A stretch of 39,844 bases of DNA, taken from positions 1 to 39,844 of IMG/VR virus record IMGVR_UViG_3300042938_001064; one strand, 5' to 3'. The notes under the pieces were generated by a model. The model made no database searches and was not told the DNA's origin. It saw only the letters and a program-made list of their open reading frames with translations. How positions within the stretch are numbered: position 1 is the stretch's first letter; every line of letters begins with the position of its first letter. A program made the translations under genes and the position numbers. This stretch comes from a virus. Of this stretch, positions 27,735 through 36,999 are shown piece by piece.

Positions 27735-28827
27735 GGCGGCGCAGCCAGGTCAGGTAGTCGGCGCCGGCTTCGGGCTCCCAGAATATCTTGATGAGATCGG
27801 GGTGCGTCTCGGGCAGCGCCGGGTTGATGACGGTGACGGCGCAGGGGCTGAACGCCTGGTCGCGGAAGCCCTTCTCGCGGGCGTAGCGGTCGTAGACCTT
27901 ATAGGAGGCGACCTTAAGGGCGTGCATCGCGATGCCCGTGTTCTGGCACTTGAGCACGCTGTAGGCGCTCTCGTGCTTGTGCCCGGCGACGTACAGGTGG
28001 TCGCGGGTGCCCATGATCGCGGCCTTCATCGGGCCGTGGGCGGGGTTCCAAATGCTCGACCCGGCGAAGTCGTGCCGGGCGTTGACGCGAACGGTCAGGC
28101 CGCTAGGGAACTTCAGCCCCATCCGGCACTCGGACGAGGTGTAGAGGCTGCCCTGCTGCTTGGTGATCCACTTCAGCGGGTCGCCCGCCCCGGACCATAA
28201 GTCGTGGTTCCCGGCAATCATGTAGAGCCAGTCGCAGCGGCGCACGAACCACTCCGCAAGCCTCCACGCCTGCGCTGCCGAGGTCGACTGCTCGGCGTAG
28301 AGCCGCGCCAGTCGCCCGGTCCAGTTGTTCAACGTATCGCCGACGTTGCACCCGAACAGCCCCGGCGTGTCGCGCACGAGCTGCGTATGCCGCTCCAGCG
28401 CCTCGATGTCGGTCCCGTCGTCGTCAACGTGCGGGTCGCCGAAATGCAGCAGCCCGATCGCCCCGCGCATCGTGACCGTGACGGGCAAGAGCTTCGCGGC
28501 CTCCTCGTGCCGGGCTTTGAACTGGAACTGCCGCTTGCGCTGCTCGACGAGCTGCTCGATCGGGATGTCGCCCTCGGGGAGGGCATCGACGAGGAACCCT
28601 TTATCGACAAGCTGCGGCTCAATGGGCGCGGCAAGCTCCGCGGGCATCCGGCCGTGCCGCTCCATCGTGTCGATGCGTGATCGCAGCGCGCTCGGGTGAA
28701 TCCCCAGCACCGACGCAGCCTCAACTCTCCACCGGGTGGGCGCAGTGCGCCTGGCCTTGTCGATCACGTCAAGCACGACCCGATCCGTCAGATCGGTGCG
28801 TCGCTGCCCGCGTTTTGAGGCGGACAT
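27727..28827 (-). CDS. Metallophosphoesterase (calcineurin-like) with N-terminal HTH-like region
   Basis: A 366-residue protein. The first 60 residues resemble a helix-turn-helix (RWRVEAASVLGIHPSALRSR). The enzyme part carries the calcineurin-like metal motifs in order: GDPHVDD (about residue 130), GDTLNNW, GNHDLW (about 213), a His in NARHDF, and GHKHES (about 289). The second motif has Asn where Asp is usual (GDTLNN). It can hydrolyse phosphoesters; nucleic acid or nucleotide substrates are possible. It lies between holin and spanin genes, an odd place for such an enzyme. Confidence 0.82.
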   Translation of the reverse strand: MSASKRGQRRTDLTDRVVLDVIDKARRTAPTRWRVEAASVLGIHPSALRSRIDTMERHGRMPAELAAPIEPQLVDKGFLVDALPEGDIPIEQLVEQRKRQFQFKARHEEAAKLLPVTVTMRGAIGLLHFGDPHVDDDGTDIEALERHTQLVRDTPGLFGCNVGDTLNNWTGRLARLYAEQSTSAAQAWRLAEWFVRRCDWLYMIAGNHDLWSGAGDPLKWITKQQGSLYTSSECRMGLKFPSGLTVRVNARHDFAGSSIWNPAHGPMKAAIMGTRDHLYVAGHKHESAYSVLKCQNTGIAMHALKVASYKVYDRYAREKGFRDQAFSPCAVTVINPALPETHPDLIKIFWEPEAGADYLTWLRRRD

Positions 28828-29046
28828 TCAGTCCAGCGACTTCTGGCCGCCGATCTGCAGCTGGGAGCGATACCAGGCAAGGACAACATTCCCCATGCCG
28901 AGGCACAGCAGCACCGCGCCGGTCCAGCGCTGCGGGATAAAGCTCAGGTCTGCGGCCATCAGGAACCCGAGCAGCGCGGTCGCCAGCCCGATCCAGTCGT
29001 AGTTGATGCGAGCGCTTGCGGCGCGCTTGAGGTTGTCGATGTTCAT
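28828..29046 (-). CDS. Holin-like membrane protein (72 aa)
   Basis: A 72-residue protein with two hydrophobic spans (about residues 19-36, IGLATALLGFLMAADLSF, and 42-60, GAVLLCLGMGNVVLAW) and charged ends, the size and shape of a small class II-type holin. It is directly downstream of the endolysin gene, with four bases of overlap. It would open the inner membrane so that the endolysin reaches the wall. It is a call from topology and place, not from a specific family. Confidence 0.6.
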   Translation of the reverse strand: MNIDNLKRAASARINYDWIGLATALLGFLMAADLSFIPQRWTGAVLLCLGMGNVVLAWYRSQLQIGGQKSLD

Positions 29047-29507
29047 GCGAGGCCCTCCAGATAGCGTGTCTGTCCGTTAATCTTCCGCGCGGTGCGGATC
29101 TGCTTGCCCGGGGCGCGGGCGCCCTGCGGTGCGACGCTGACGTGGACCCAGCCCTGCGGCGGGAATTCGAGGATCAGCTGGTGGAAGGGCAGCTCGAGCT
29201 TCACGATCCGCTCGCACACTTCGCGCGGCGTCAGCCCCGGCACGATGATGTCCGCGGCCTCGCCAATCATGTGCTGCGAGCGCGGGCTACCCCCGACCAG
29301 GCGATTGAGCCACGGCGGTCGATAACCAGAGATAACTACGATCGGCTTGCGCAGGCTGGCGCGCAGCGGCTCGAGGATCTCCTCGCAGAGGCGCTCGAGG
29401 TTCGGTCGGACGTGCTCGGCAAGCTCGACCGTGCGCCCTGCGCGAGCGGCGGCGGCGGAGACGGTCATCTCGGCGACCGTGAAGTTCCGCGAGATGCGGT
29501 CGCTCAC
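29043..29507 (-). CDS. Endolysin, M15A-type zinc peptidase
   Basis: A 154-residue protein from GTG 29507 (GTGA overlap with the gene before). SQHMIGEAAD at residues 77-86 is the S-x-H-x-x-G-x-A-x-D motif giving zinc ligands H79 and D86, and WVHVS at 120-124 gives H122. GYRPPWLN near residue 61 is also conserved in this group. It would cut peptide cross-links of the cell wall. There is no signal peptide, so release through a holin is needed. The longer frame upstream overlaps the preceding gene and looks non-coding. Confidence 0.88.
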   Translation of the reverse strand: MSDRISRNFTVAEMTVSAAAARAGRTVELAEHVRPNLERLCEEILEPLRASLRKPIVVISGYRPPWLNRLVGGSPRSQHMIGEAADIIVPGLTPREVCERIVKLELPFHQLILEFPPQGWVHVSVAPQGARAPGKQIRTARKINGQTRYLEGLA

Positions 29508-29722
29508 TTGAACACCTGCGAGATCAACACCCCGGCCATCCCGGCGAGCAGCATGAGCGCCACAACGCGGATCAGTTGATTGGTCGAGGCCAGCTCGTTG
29601 CGCATGTGCTTTGCGCCGTCGACGATTTGCTGATAACGCTCCGCGCACACCGCTTCGTGCGTCGTAACTTTGCTCTCGACATCTCGTAAACGGTAATCAA
29701 ACTCGGCCAGAGGGTCGGGCAT
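29504..29722 (-). CDS. XhlA-like coiled-coil membrane protein (72 aa)
   Basis: A 72-residue protein: an N-terminal coiled coil (EFDYRLRDVESKVTTHEAVC) and one C-terminal membrane span at about residues 52-69 (VVALMLLAGMAGVLISQVF). This shape matches XhlA-type lysis proteins that work with a holin. It starts the lysis gene group and overlaps the endolysin gene by four bases. It could alternatively be a holin or an antiholin partner of the 72-residue two-span protein downstream. Confidence 0.65.
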   Translation of the reverse strand: MPDPLAEFDYRLRDVESKVTTHEAVCAERYQQIVDGAKHMRNELASTNQLIRVVALMLLAGMAGVLISQVFK

Positions 29723-29730
29723 CTTGGCTC

Positions 29731-30906
29731 CTAGTCGTAGTAGGGGATTTTTTTGGTGGAGCCGTTGACCTGAATGGTCACGTAGCCCGAAGGGGTCGCG
29801 GGCAGCGCGGATGCACCGCCTGCCGTCGCCGAGCTGCTCGTCGTGTGCGTGCCGAAGTTCAGGACCTTGGCGATCGTCACCTTGTCGACCACTGCCCCGG
29901 TGCGGTCAACGATCAAGGCAGCCTCGGAGGCGCTGTCTGCGTCGTTGTAGACCTCGAGGTACGTCTGCTCGCCGGTGTTCCTCCAGCGCACACGACCATT
30001 GTCGGCGCTGGCGGCCTCGTCGATCAGCGCAACGATCGGACCGAACGGGCCGCCTTCGCGCAGCGTCAGCACGCCCTGGTCGGAAAGCGTCATCACATCC
30101 GCCGTGACCGACCCGGTGCGGTTCGACCAGCTCACGGAGTAGCCCGTGGCGTCGCCGATGTACTGCCGGACGGTCGGGTACTCGTAGCTGAAAATGCCGG
30201 GGTTAGCTGCAGCGCCCAAGGTCGCCGCCCCGGCGATGCGCATCGACCCGGCGAGGGTCCATGCAATCCCGGCTGAAGCGGCGTCGACCCCTGCGACCTC
30301 GGTCCCGTTCACGCGCAGGCTGATCTCGCTGCCGTTGATAACCAGCGGCACCGCAGCCGCGCCGGTGCGGTCGTAGGCCTGCACCGTGGCGATGGTGTTG
30401 TCGGGATCGTAGGCCAGCTCGAGCCCCGCCCCCGTCGCGTGCGCCACGTCCTCGGTGACCCGCAACAGCCCCCCGGTGAAATCGGTGGGCCCTGCGGGGA
30501 ACTTTGTCGGAAGGCTTGAATTCTCGGGCGTCAGGATCGACAGCGACACGCTGGAAAGCGTGTTCGGGGCGTTGAACTCCGCGATTGTGATCGTCGTCGT
30601 CGGGGCGCTGTAGGTGGAAGCGGAGATCGTTCCGTAGGTTGTCGAACTCCCGGCCATCTTGAGTCGCCGCCCGACCGTGTACACCGGGGTGTAATCCCCG
30701 GCGAGCGTGATCGACCCGCCCGACACCCGCGTGTGCGTCAAGCCGAGGTCGACCCACTGCGCGTTTTCGTACCAGGTGCGGATCTGCGCCATCAGCTCGC
30801 GGATCGTGTCGTTGACCCCGCTCGGGGGCATCCCCTCGGGCGCTCCGTCAGGGGACGCGGAGGAGTTGACGGCGGCGTTTGTCGACCAGGTGCTGATAGC
30901 GCTCAT
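29731..30906 (-). CDS. Tail fibre protein
   Basis: A 391-residue protein. The N-terminal 60 residues (SAISTWSTNAAVNSSASPDG, then NDTIRELMAQIRTWYENAQW) are the usual virion-attachment end of podovirus fibres. The middle is repetitive beta structure rich in Thr, Ser and Gly. The end with ALPATPSGYVTIQVNGSTK and KIPYYD is a tip pattern I know from many phage fibres. It recognises the host surface. It lies between the ejection-type proteins and the lysis genes, overlapping the former by four bases. Confidence 0.8.
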   Translation of the reverse strand: MSAISTWSTNAAVNSSASPDGAPEGMPPSGVNDTIRELMAQIRTWYENAQWVDLGLTHTRVSGGSITLAGDYTPVYTVGRRLKMAGSSTTYGTISASTYSAPTTTITIAEFNAPNTLSSVSLSILTPENSSLPTKFPAGPTDFTGGLLRVTEDVAHATGAGLELAYDPDNTIATVQAYDRTGAAAVPLVINGSEISLRVNGTEVAGVDAASAGIAWTLAGSMRIAGAATLGAAANPGIFSYEYPTVRQYIGDATGYSVSWSNRTGSVTADVMTLSDQGVLTLREGGPFGPIVALIDEAASADNGRVRWRNTGEQTYLEVYNDADSASEAALIVDRTGAVVDKVTIAKVLNFGTHTTSSSATAGGASALPATPSGYVTIQVNGSTKKIPYYD

Positions 30907-32993
30907 GGGGTATCCCCTTGGGTCGTAGTCTTTGCCATGGCTTGCGCCACCTCAGACACGTCCCGCGCCTGCAAGGCGCCCTGCCGGCGCAGCTGCACCA
31001 GGCGCTCGAGGAACGCCTGCTGTGCGGCCGGGTTGTCGAAGTTGGTGACCTGCCGGGCAATCTCCGCGCCGGTCTCCTGAGAGACTCGGGTGCGCAGCCA
31101 CTCCCCCGCCGTCCGCAGGAGGCCGAGCTTGTTGCCCGTAGCCGCATCGGTCGCGACGCTGGCGGCGGTATCCAGTGCTTCGGCCGCCTTGTCGGCGGTC
31201 TGCGACCCGGACGCAACGAAGTTTCGGGTTTGCGCCGCCTGGTTCTCCATCATCAGCGCTTCATCGAGCAGGCCTCGGCGGCGAGGGTTGACCACCTCCT
31301 GCACTTTCGCTCGCTCGGCGCGACTGCCGTAGATCGAGCCCACGGCGTTTCGATTTCCCGTCAGATCAGGCGTGCGGTCGATCTTGTTCCGCAAGCTCTC
31401 AAGGGCGCCGCGCTCGTACCACTTCCGCTGCGCAGGCGACAGGGTGGAGAGTGACGCGCGAACGTCCTGCAGCTCGGTGGGAGTGCGCGGAAGCTCGCGG
31501 CCCTGCTCGAACGCGTCGCGGGCCTGCGCCGGCCCCGCGTAGCTGGAGCGGGCGCTCTGATAGGTCTGCCCGCCCGGGGCTGCGTCGGCTGCGGTAATCA
31601 GCTCGCGCCGGAGCTGCTGCAGGTCCTGCTGCATCTGCCGTGTGGCGATGCCTGGCGCCTTGTCGGCGGGCCTCGGCCCCTGCTGGTACACCGATCGCAG
31701 ACCGTCGTCGATCGACTGCTTGACCGAGTCGACATCTCGGAAGGTGATCGGACGCAGAAGGTTACCGGCCTCGTCGTAAAGGTCGCTGACGGGCATCCCG
31801 AGCGAGCGGCGCGAGGCCTCCAGAGACTGCACCTGTTCGCGAACGTAGGGCGTTGAGAAGATGCGCAGCACCGTCGGATCGGTGACCTCGGGCAAGCTGT
31901 CCAACTGACGGTATAGCGGGCCTGATTCAGTGCGCGCGCGAGCAATCAGCGCATCCGCGCGACCGCCTGCATTGCTGCTGCTGACTCGCCCGAACCCGCG
32001 TTCAAGCTGACCGATCAGGCGATCCTGCTGGCCCGCTGCCCGCGTCGACAGTGCGTCATCGACGATCGCGCTGCCTTCCCCGGGCAGAGTGCGCACGGCG
32101 CGCGTGAGGCGCTGAATCGGCTGCCCGCCGACATCGGCTAGGCCGAGCGGAACATTGGCACGACGCGCCCGCTCCAGCGCCATCGCGGCAGCTTCCGGGG
32201 TGATGCCGGCTTCCTCCATGGCGCGCAGGATCTTGGCTTCCGCGCTGGTAATCGTGGGAGTTCCACCGGGGACGCCAGGGCCCGCAGGTACGGCGCGGGA
32301 CACTGACCCCGCCTCCAGGTTCAGTGCATCGGTCACGCGCCTCAGGTACGGCTCGACTTTGCGCGACAGCACCTGGCCGCCCTGCATCGCCCCGCCGACC
32401 GCTCCACCGACCGCTCCGCCCAGAGCCGTGCCTACGACGGCGCCCTCGAGGCGCTGCCCGGGCTCGGCTGTTCCGGCGCCTGCGACAAAGCCCGGGATCG
32501 CACCGGCTCGCGCGCCTTCGCGCACGGCATCGAACACGGTATTGACCGGGCGCACCGACGTGCCGCCCCCGAACAGTGAGTTGCGCAGCAGGTCAAAAGC
32601 GCTCTTGCCCCCGCTCGCGATGGCTGCCGGCGCTGCGAACATGGCGGATGCCGCGGACGGCAGCACGGCGCCCAAGGCGGTAGCTGCTGCGGATGCGTAC
32701 GGGTTGTCCTGCTGGAACTGCTGCCGCTCGCCGCGCTGCCGCGCCATCGAGTCGGCATACGGGGAGCCGACGCGGCCCCTAGTCGCCCGGTTGACCAGGT
32801 TTTCCCCACCAGCCTGCAGCTCGTCAGCAAACCCGACCGAGATGCCCTGATTGAACTGCGAGGCGAGGCCCGAGGCGTACTCCAGAGGGGAGCGGCGGCG
32901 GCGCTGTTTCGCCAGATATGCCTTGGCCACAACCGACGGGTCGGCGCCGTCCGGTGCTTCGAGGATGGTGCCGTCAGGAAGTTCGATTTCCAT
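30903..32993 (-). CDS. Internal virion / DNA-ejection protein (696 aa)
   Basis: A 696-residue protein beginning MEIELPDGTILEAPDGADPS, an opening shared by many podovirus internal proteins. Residues about 100-215 hold Ala/Gly-rich membrane-active-looking stretches (AAATALGAVLPSAASAMFAA, then GAVVGTALGGAVGGAVGGAM). The rest is helical with many Gln and Arg residues. Such proteins are packed in the head and leave with the DNA to form a channel across the cell envelope. The exact equivalent among known ejection proteins is not clear. Confidence 0.7.
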   Translation of the reverse strand: MEIELPDGTILEAPDGADPSVVAKAYLAKQRRRRSPLEYASGLASQFNQGISVGFADELQAGGENLVNRATRGRVGSPYADSMARQRGERQQFQQDNPYASAAATALGAVLPSAASAMFAAPAAIASGGKSAFDLLRNSLFGGGTSVRPVNTVFDAVREGARAGAIPGFVAGAGTAEPGQRLEGAVVGTALGGAVGGAVGGAMQGGQVLSRKVEPYLRRVTDALNLEAGSVSRAVPAGPGVPGGTPTITSAEAKILRAMEEAGITPEAAAMALERARRANVPLGLADVGGQPIQRLTRAVRTLPGEGSAIVDDALSTRAAGQQDRLIGQLERGFGRVSSSNAGGRADALIARARTESGPLYRQLDSLPEVTDPTVLRIFSTPYVREQVQSLEASRRSLGMPVSDLYDEAGNLLRPITFRDVDSVKQSIDDGLRSVYQQGPRPADKAPGIATRQMQQDLQQLRRELITAADAAPGGQTYQSARSSYAGPAQARDAFEQGRELPRTPTELQDVRASLSTLSPAQRKWYERGALESLRNKIDRTPDLTGNRNAVGSIYGSRAERAKVQEVVNPRRRGLLDEALMMENQAAQTRNFVASGSQTADKAAEALDTAASVATDAATGNKLGLLRTAGEWLRTRVSQETGAEIARQVTNFDNPAAQQAFLERLVQLRRQGALQARDVSEVAQAMAKTTTQGDTP

Positions 32994-32996
32994 GCG

Positions 32997-34091
32997 CTAC
33001 GGCCTCACGTTCCCGTTGGCGTCGACCTTGACGCGCTTTCCAGGCTTTACAGGCGCTGAGTTGGAGGGCGCGACGGGGGGCGCAGAGATTGCTGCGGTAC
33101 CTGCCATGCCCAGCATTCCGGCTGCAGCCTGAGCACGCGCGATTTTCTTCTGTTGGATTGTTTCGGCTTTGTCGCCGGGCACAGGAAAGTAAGTCTTGAT
33201 TTCCTGCTCCATTTCTTCCGGGCCGATGACTGCGCCTGATTCTTTTCGCAGTTTTGCGCGCACCCAATCGGCCGCCGCTTGATAGAACAGCTGGCCTTGC
33301 GGGGTGATGAATTGGTTGGAGATCGAGGCGCGCAAGGCGCCGCCCTTCATCATGCTCGTCGCGGCCATGTAGTCCTGAGTCGAGGGAGCGTAGTCGCCGA
33401 TCAGCGGCTCGGCTGCCTGCATTCGCCCCAAAAAGTTCGCGGTCGACTTTTCACCCTCCGTTGATCTGTCGGGTGCGCCGGGCTCACGCGCCAAGCCAGG
33501 CTCGCCTTCTATCGGGCGGTACATTCCAGGCGGAGGGGTCCCGAGCTGAGGCCCCCGCGCCCCGACGTTGACCACGGTGCCCGTGTTGCTGGGATTCCAC
33601 CGCGGGCCTTCGCCAAGGAGTTCCCACCGCCCGGTTTCGGGGTTGAACTCCTCGGTGCGCACCATATTTCCAACGTTTACCTGGCGGCTTTCGCGCGGCT
33701 TCGGCATCGCAGCAGGCGCCTCCACGTTCGGCAGTACGCGCGTCCCGTCCTCGTAGTAGTCGAGGCCGTCTGGGCCCTTCACGATGCGGCGCTGCGGAGC
33801 CGCTCCCGGGGCGTTCATCGCCTGAATCTGCGCCTGCATGTACTGCTCGCGCAGCTTCGCTTGGGCAGCTTCGGCGGCCATCTGCCGCGACTGCAGCATC
33901 GAGGTGCCGAGGATCTCCCCGAACCCGCGCCGTCGGCTGCTGTACCCGCTGTTCGCAAGCAGCGCGAGGCCCAGGTCCATCGTTGCCGGGTTCTGCAGCA
34001 GGCCCTGCGCACCGCCCACCGCACCGAGCAATCCGCGCCGCGGCTGCCCCGTGTTGCCCGCGTTGCCCACAATCTGGTCGAGGATTCCCAT
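32997..34091 (-). CDS. Internal virion / DNA-ejection protein (364 aa)
   Basis: A 364-residue protein. It starts MGILDQIVGNAGNTGQ and has an AQGLLQNPATMDLGLALLAN region and long Gln/Ala helices (RQMAAEAAQAKLREQYMQAQ). The C-terminal half includes EKSTANFLGRMQAAEPLIGD and RASISNQFITPQGQLFYQAA, patterns I associate with podovirus ejection proteins. It overlaps its upstream neighbour by one base and precedes the 696-residue gene by three bases. Confidence 0.65.
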   Translation of the reverse strand: MGILDQIVGNAGNTGQPRRGLLGAVGGAQGLLQNPATMDLGLALLANSGYSSRRRGFGEILGTSMLQSRQMAAEAAQAKLREQYMQAQIQAMNAPGAAPQRRIVKGPDGLDYYEDGTRVLPNVEAPAAMPKPRESRQVNVGNMVRTEEFNPETGRWELLGEGPRWNPSNTGTVVNVGARGPQLGTPPPGMYRPIEGEPGLAREPGAPDRSTEGEKSTANFLGRMQAAEPLIGDYAPSTQDYMAATSMMKGGALRASISNQFITPQGQLFYQAAADWVRAKLRKESGAVIGPEEMEQEIKTYFPVPGDKAETIQQKKIARAQAAAGMLGMAGTAAISAPPVAPSNSAPVKPGKRVKVDANGNVRP

Positions 34092-35008
34092 TATCCCTTC
34101 CTCCCGAGGATGCCGCCGCCGAGCGCCCCGAGCAGCGCCGCCCAGCCGTTGTCACTGAACTGGCTGCCGAGCGCAGCCCCGGTAAGCGCGCCGCCCACCA
34201 TCCCGGCGGTCTTGTTCGTGCCGCCCGAGGGCTCGTAGGTGCTCTGCCCGAGGTTGCCGTTCACGCGCGAGAGGTACTGGTCGAGCAGCACCTGCGGCGC
34301 ACGCTGCTCGTAGTCAAACCGGCCGCGCTGGTCCTGCTGCACGCGGCCCGCCAGGTCCTCGACCGACGCCCCGACCGAGCCGAGGCGCTGCATGTCGAGG
34401 TAGGGCTGCTCGGCGAGCTGCCCGACCATGCCGAGCGCCTGCCCCTGCTGGCCGCGCTGCGAGAGGATGTCGGAGAGCGCGCGCTGCTGGTTGTTCTCGT
34501 AGGTGCTGCCGTAAAACTGAGTCGCCAGGTCGTTGAGCTGCTGCCCGCGGATCGGGGCTGCGGCGTTCACGTTCCGCCCGGCGCGGGCGAACTCGCCCTC
34601 GAGCTGCGAGCGGCTGTTGGTCGCTGCGCGCTGGAACATCTGGTCGAGGTACGGGTTTGACTGCGACCCGAACGAGGATGTCGGGGTGCCGGCGAGCTGG
34701 TTCTGCGCGTACTGCGTCGCCTGATTGACGAGCGGCGAGCCTGCCAGCGCCCGCTGCTCGATGCCCTGCATCGCCCGCTCGGTCTGCCCGCTGAACGGCA
34801 CGACCGTCTGCCCGCCGTACTGCTGCGGGGCGCCCATGTTCAGCATGTTCTGGGCGTACTCGAGGCCCTTGGCCTGGTACGGCTGCTGCCACGAGGGCCC
34901 CTGAGTCTGCAGCACCGCGGTGCCGGGGCTCGAGGTCTGGTAGGGCTGCTGGCCCGCCGGGGCGGGGACCTGGATCGCAGACGATCCGGAGTTGCTGTCG
35001 TTGCTCAT
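34091..35008 (-). CDS. Internal virion / tail-associated protein (305 aa)
   Basis: A 305-residue, Gln-rich protein (QQPYQTSSPGTAVLQTQGPS, then QGIEQRALAGSPLVNQATQY). The end is Gly/Ala-rich and hydrophobic (GMVGGALTGAALGSQF, then AALLGALGGGILGRKG), like a membrane-inserting tail. The pattern is common in podovirus proteins placed between nozzle and ejection genes. It likely leaves the head together with its neighbours. Overlap with both neighbours is one to four bases. Confidence 0.65.
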   Translation of the reverse strand: MSNDSNSGSSAIQVPAPAGQQPYQTSSPGTAVLQTQGPSWQQPYQAKGLEYAQNMLNMGAPQQYGGQTVVPFSGQTERAMQGIEQRALAGSPLVNQATQYAQNQLAGTPTSSFGSQSNPYLDQMFQRAATNSRSQLEGEFARAGRNVNAAAPIRGQQLNDLATQFYGSTYENNQQRALSDILSQRGQQGQALGMVGQLAEQPYLDMQRLGSVGASVEDLAGRVQQDQRGRFDYEQRAPQVLLDQYLSRVNGNLGQSTYEPSGGTNKTAGMVGGALTGAALGSQFSDNGWAALLGALGGGILGRKG

Positions 35009-36999
35009 GCGTACCTCCCGAACTGCGCGAGCAGGCCGGCGTAGATGGGGTCGATGTTCATGTTGTTGCGATTCGCGAACGCGCCGAGCAGGCCGCCGGG
35101 CTGGACGTAGCCCATGGTTTCGGCGCCCTGAGTCGGCATCATCGACGGCGCTGCAGGCGTGCCGGGCATGTCGTCTGCCGGGTTGAAGTAGTACATGTCG
35201 TTCGCGAGCGAGGGCGCGTCGGCTGCAGGCGTTCCCGGGCCGTCTTGCGCCGGGTCGAAGTAGTACATGTCGTTCGACAGCGAGGGCATCTCGCCCCCTG
35301 GCGCTTCGGCTGACATCACCGGAGGGGCGGCGCTCGGCTGCGGCGAGGGCGCGGCTCCCGGGTACACCGGGCGTTCGCTGACGATGCGATAGCCGCTGTC
35401 GTTCTTGACCTGCGCGTTGCTGATCGGCTTGCCGTTCTGATAGTTGAAAATCAGGTCGGTCATCATGTGGTCCTGCACGGCGTTCAGGCGCTCGTCGTCA
35501 GACCCACCGCCCATCTTCGACATCCACGGCTTGACCACCTGCTCGTAGATCGTGCCGGGGCTGGAGTCAGCCGGCACGGCGCCGCTCGTCACCGCGCCGT
35601 TGATCTGCTGGGTCATGTCGAACAGGAAGTCTTCGTTGCCCTTTCGCCCGTAGGCGTACTGCCCGGGGAAGTTCAGCTTGTTGGTGCGGTAGAGGTTCAC
35701 AAACCCCTGCGCAAGCTCGACCGGGTCACTCTCCCCGACGCCCCTGCCCTGCTCGACGCCGGCCCAGTAATTCGAGAACGCCTTGTCGCCGAACTCTTTG
35801 GTGTTCGTGAGGGTGGCGGCCAGTGCCGCAACGCCCGCGCCCACCAGCCCGATCGGGCCGAGTGCCGCGAGTCCCGTCAACCCGGCCAGGTATCCCGCGG
35901 ACGCCGCCGCCACCGCCCCGCCGACCGCCGCACGGCCTTCCTTGCCCTTGCCGATGCTGTCCGCAGCGTAAGCCCCGCCCGCGAGCAACCCCAAGCCCGC
36001 GCCCGCGGTGCCCAAGGCTCCCAGACCTGCGCTGGGGGCTGCTGCAGCGGGAACCGCCGCTGCCGTACCCGTCGCCGCTGCACCGCCGCCTGAGGCCCCC
36101 AGGGCCGCTCCCATGCCGCCTGCCTGAGAGGCGATCGAGCCGGACGCGCCGAGCATCCCGGAGAGGCTTGCGCCCGGGGCTGCAGCGGCCGCCAGCGACC
36201 CGGTGGCCGCCGAGCCCAGCCCGGTCGAGGTCAGCCCACCGAGCGTGCCGAGACTGCCGAGCCCTGCGGTAGCGCCGGCAGCTGCGCCCGCACCCGCTGC
36301 TCCACCCCCGCCCGCGCCTGCGAGGCTGCTGAGGCTGGAGAGGTCGGGCGCGAAGGTCACGCCCGGGGCGGGGATCGAGGCCATCGCCGGAGGGGGCGAA
36401 TTGATCGCCGCCAGGTCCCCGGGCTGCAGCACGTTCACCGGGGTGATGGGGTCGGCGACTGCCGAGGGACCGAGCAGCCCTGAGAGCGGCGCCCCGGACT
36501 GCGCGGTCGAGAGCATCGAGCCCGGGTACTGCGCCGGCGTGGGGATCGACCCCGTCGAGGTGGGGCGCAGGGATTCCATGTCGCCGGGCTGCAGGACGTT
36601 CGGCGTGGTGGGGGTGTAGTTCGCAGCGCCCGGCAGGGCTTCAGCGAGCGAGCCTGCCTTCTGCGCGGTATCGAGCATCGAGCCCGGAAACTGCGCCGGG
36701 CTTGCGCCCGATCCGCCGAAGAACTTCCTTGCGGCGTCCGTCAGGGACGACAGCGCCTGCGGGTTCTGAGCCAGCGCCGCAAGCAGTCCGCCCGCAAGCC
36801 CCGCGCTGTCGCTGCCACCGCCGCCACCGCCCGAGGTCGGGAACGGCGCGAGCGGGGCGTCGAGGTTGTATGGACGCTGGCTATACGCCGGCGGCGCCCC
36901 CGCCAGTCGGTACGCCTGCTGGCCGTAGGCGCCGAGCCCGGGGGGCTGCGGGGCGTAGGGCACCTGCCGAACATTCAGGAATCCGGGGAGACTGGCCAT
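35005..36999 (-). CDS. Large Gly/Ala-rich internal virion protein with internal repeats (664 aa)
   Basis: A 664-residue protein. Near the N-terminus two similar units each contain P-A-Q-(F/Y)-P-G-S-M-L-x-T-A-Q and later N-V-L-Q-P-G-D. A central stretch is Gly/Ala/Leu-rich and membrane-like (GAGLGLLAGGAYAADSIGKG, then LAALGPIGLVGAGVAALAAT). Near the C-terminus two 24-residue units contain S-L-(S/A)-N-D-M-Y-Y-F-(D/N)-P-A. By size, composition and position it is probably an ejection or channel-forming protein; the repeats look like recent internal duplications. Confidence 0.65.
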   Translation of the reverse strand: MASLPGFLNVRQVPYAPQPPGLGAYGQQAYRLAGAPPAYSQRPYNLDAPLAPFPTSGGGGGGSDSAGLAGGLLAALAQNPQALSSLTDAARKFFGGSGASPAQFPGSMLDTAQKAGSLAEALPGAANYTPTTPNVLQPGDMESLRPTSTGSIPTPAQYPGSMLSTAQSGAPLSGLLGPSAVADPITPVNVLQPGDLAAINSPPPAMASIPAPGVTFAPDLSSLSSLAGAGGGGAAGAGAAAGATAGLGSLGTLGGLTSTGLGSAATGSLAAAAAPGASLSGMLGASGSIASQAGGMGAALGASGGGAAATGTAAAVPAAAAPSAGLGALGTAGAGLGLLAGGAYAADSIGKGKEGRAAVGGAVAAASAGYLAGLTGLAALGPIGLVGAGVAALAATLTNTKEFGDKAFSNYWAGVEQGRGVGESDPVELAQGFVNLYRTNKLNFPGQYAYGRKGNEDFLFDMTQQINGAVTSGAVPADSSPGTIYEQVVKPWMSKMGGGSDDERLNAVQDHMMTDLIFNYQNGKPISNAQVKNDSGYRIVSERPVYPGAAPSPQPSAAPPVMSAEAPGGEMPSLSNDMYYFDPAQDGPGTPAADAPSLANDMYYFNPADDMPGTPAAPSMMPTQGAETMGYVQPGGLLGAFANRNNMNIDPIYAGLLAQFGRYA

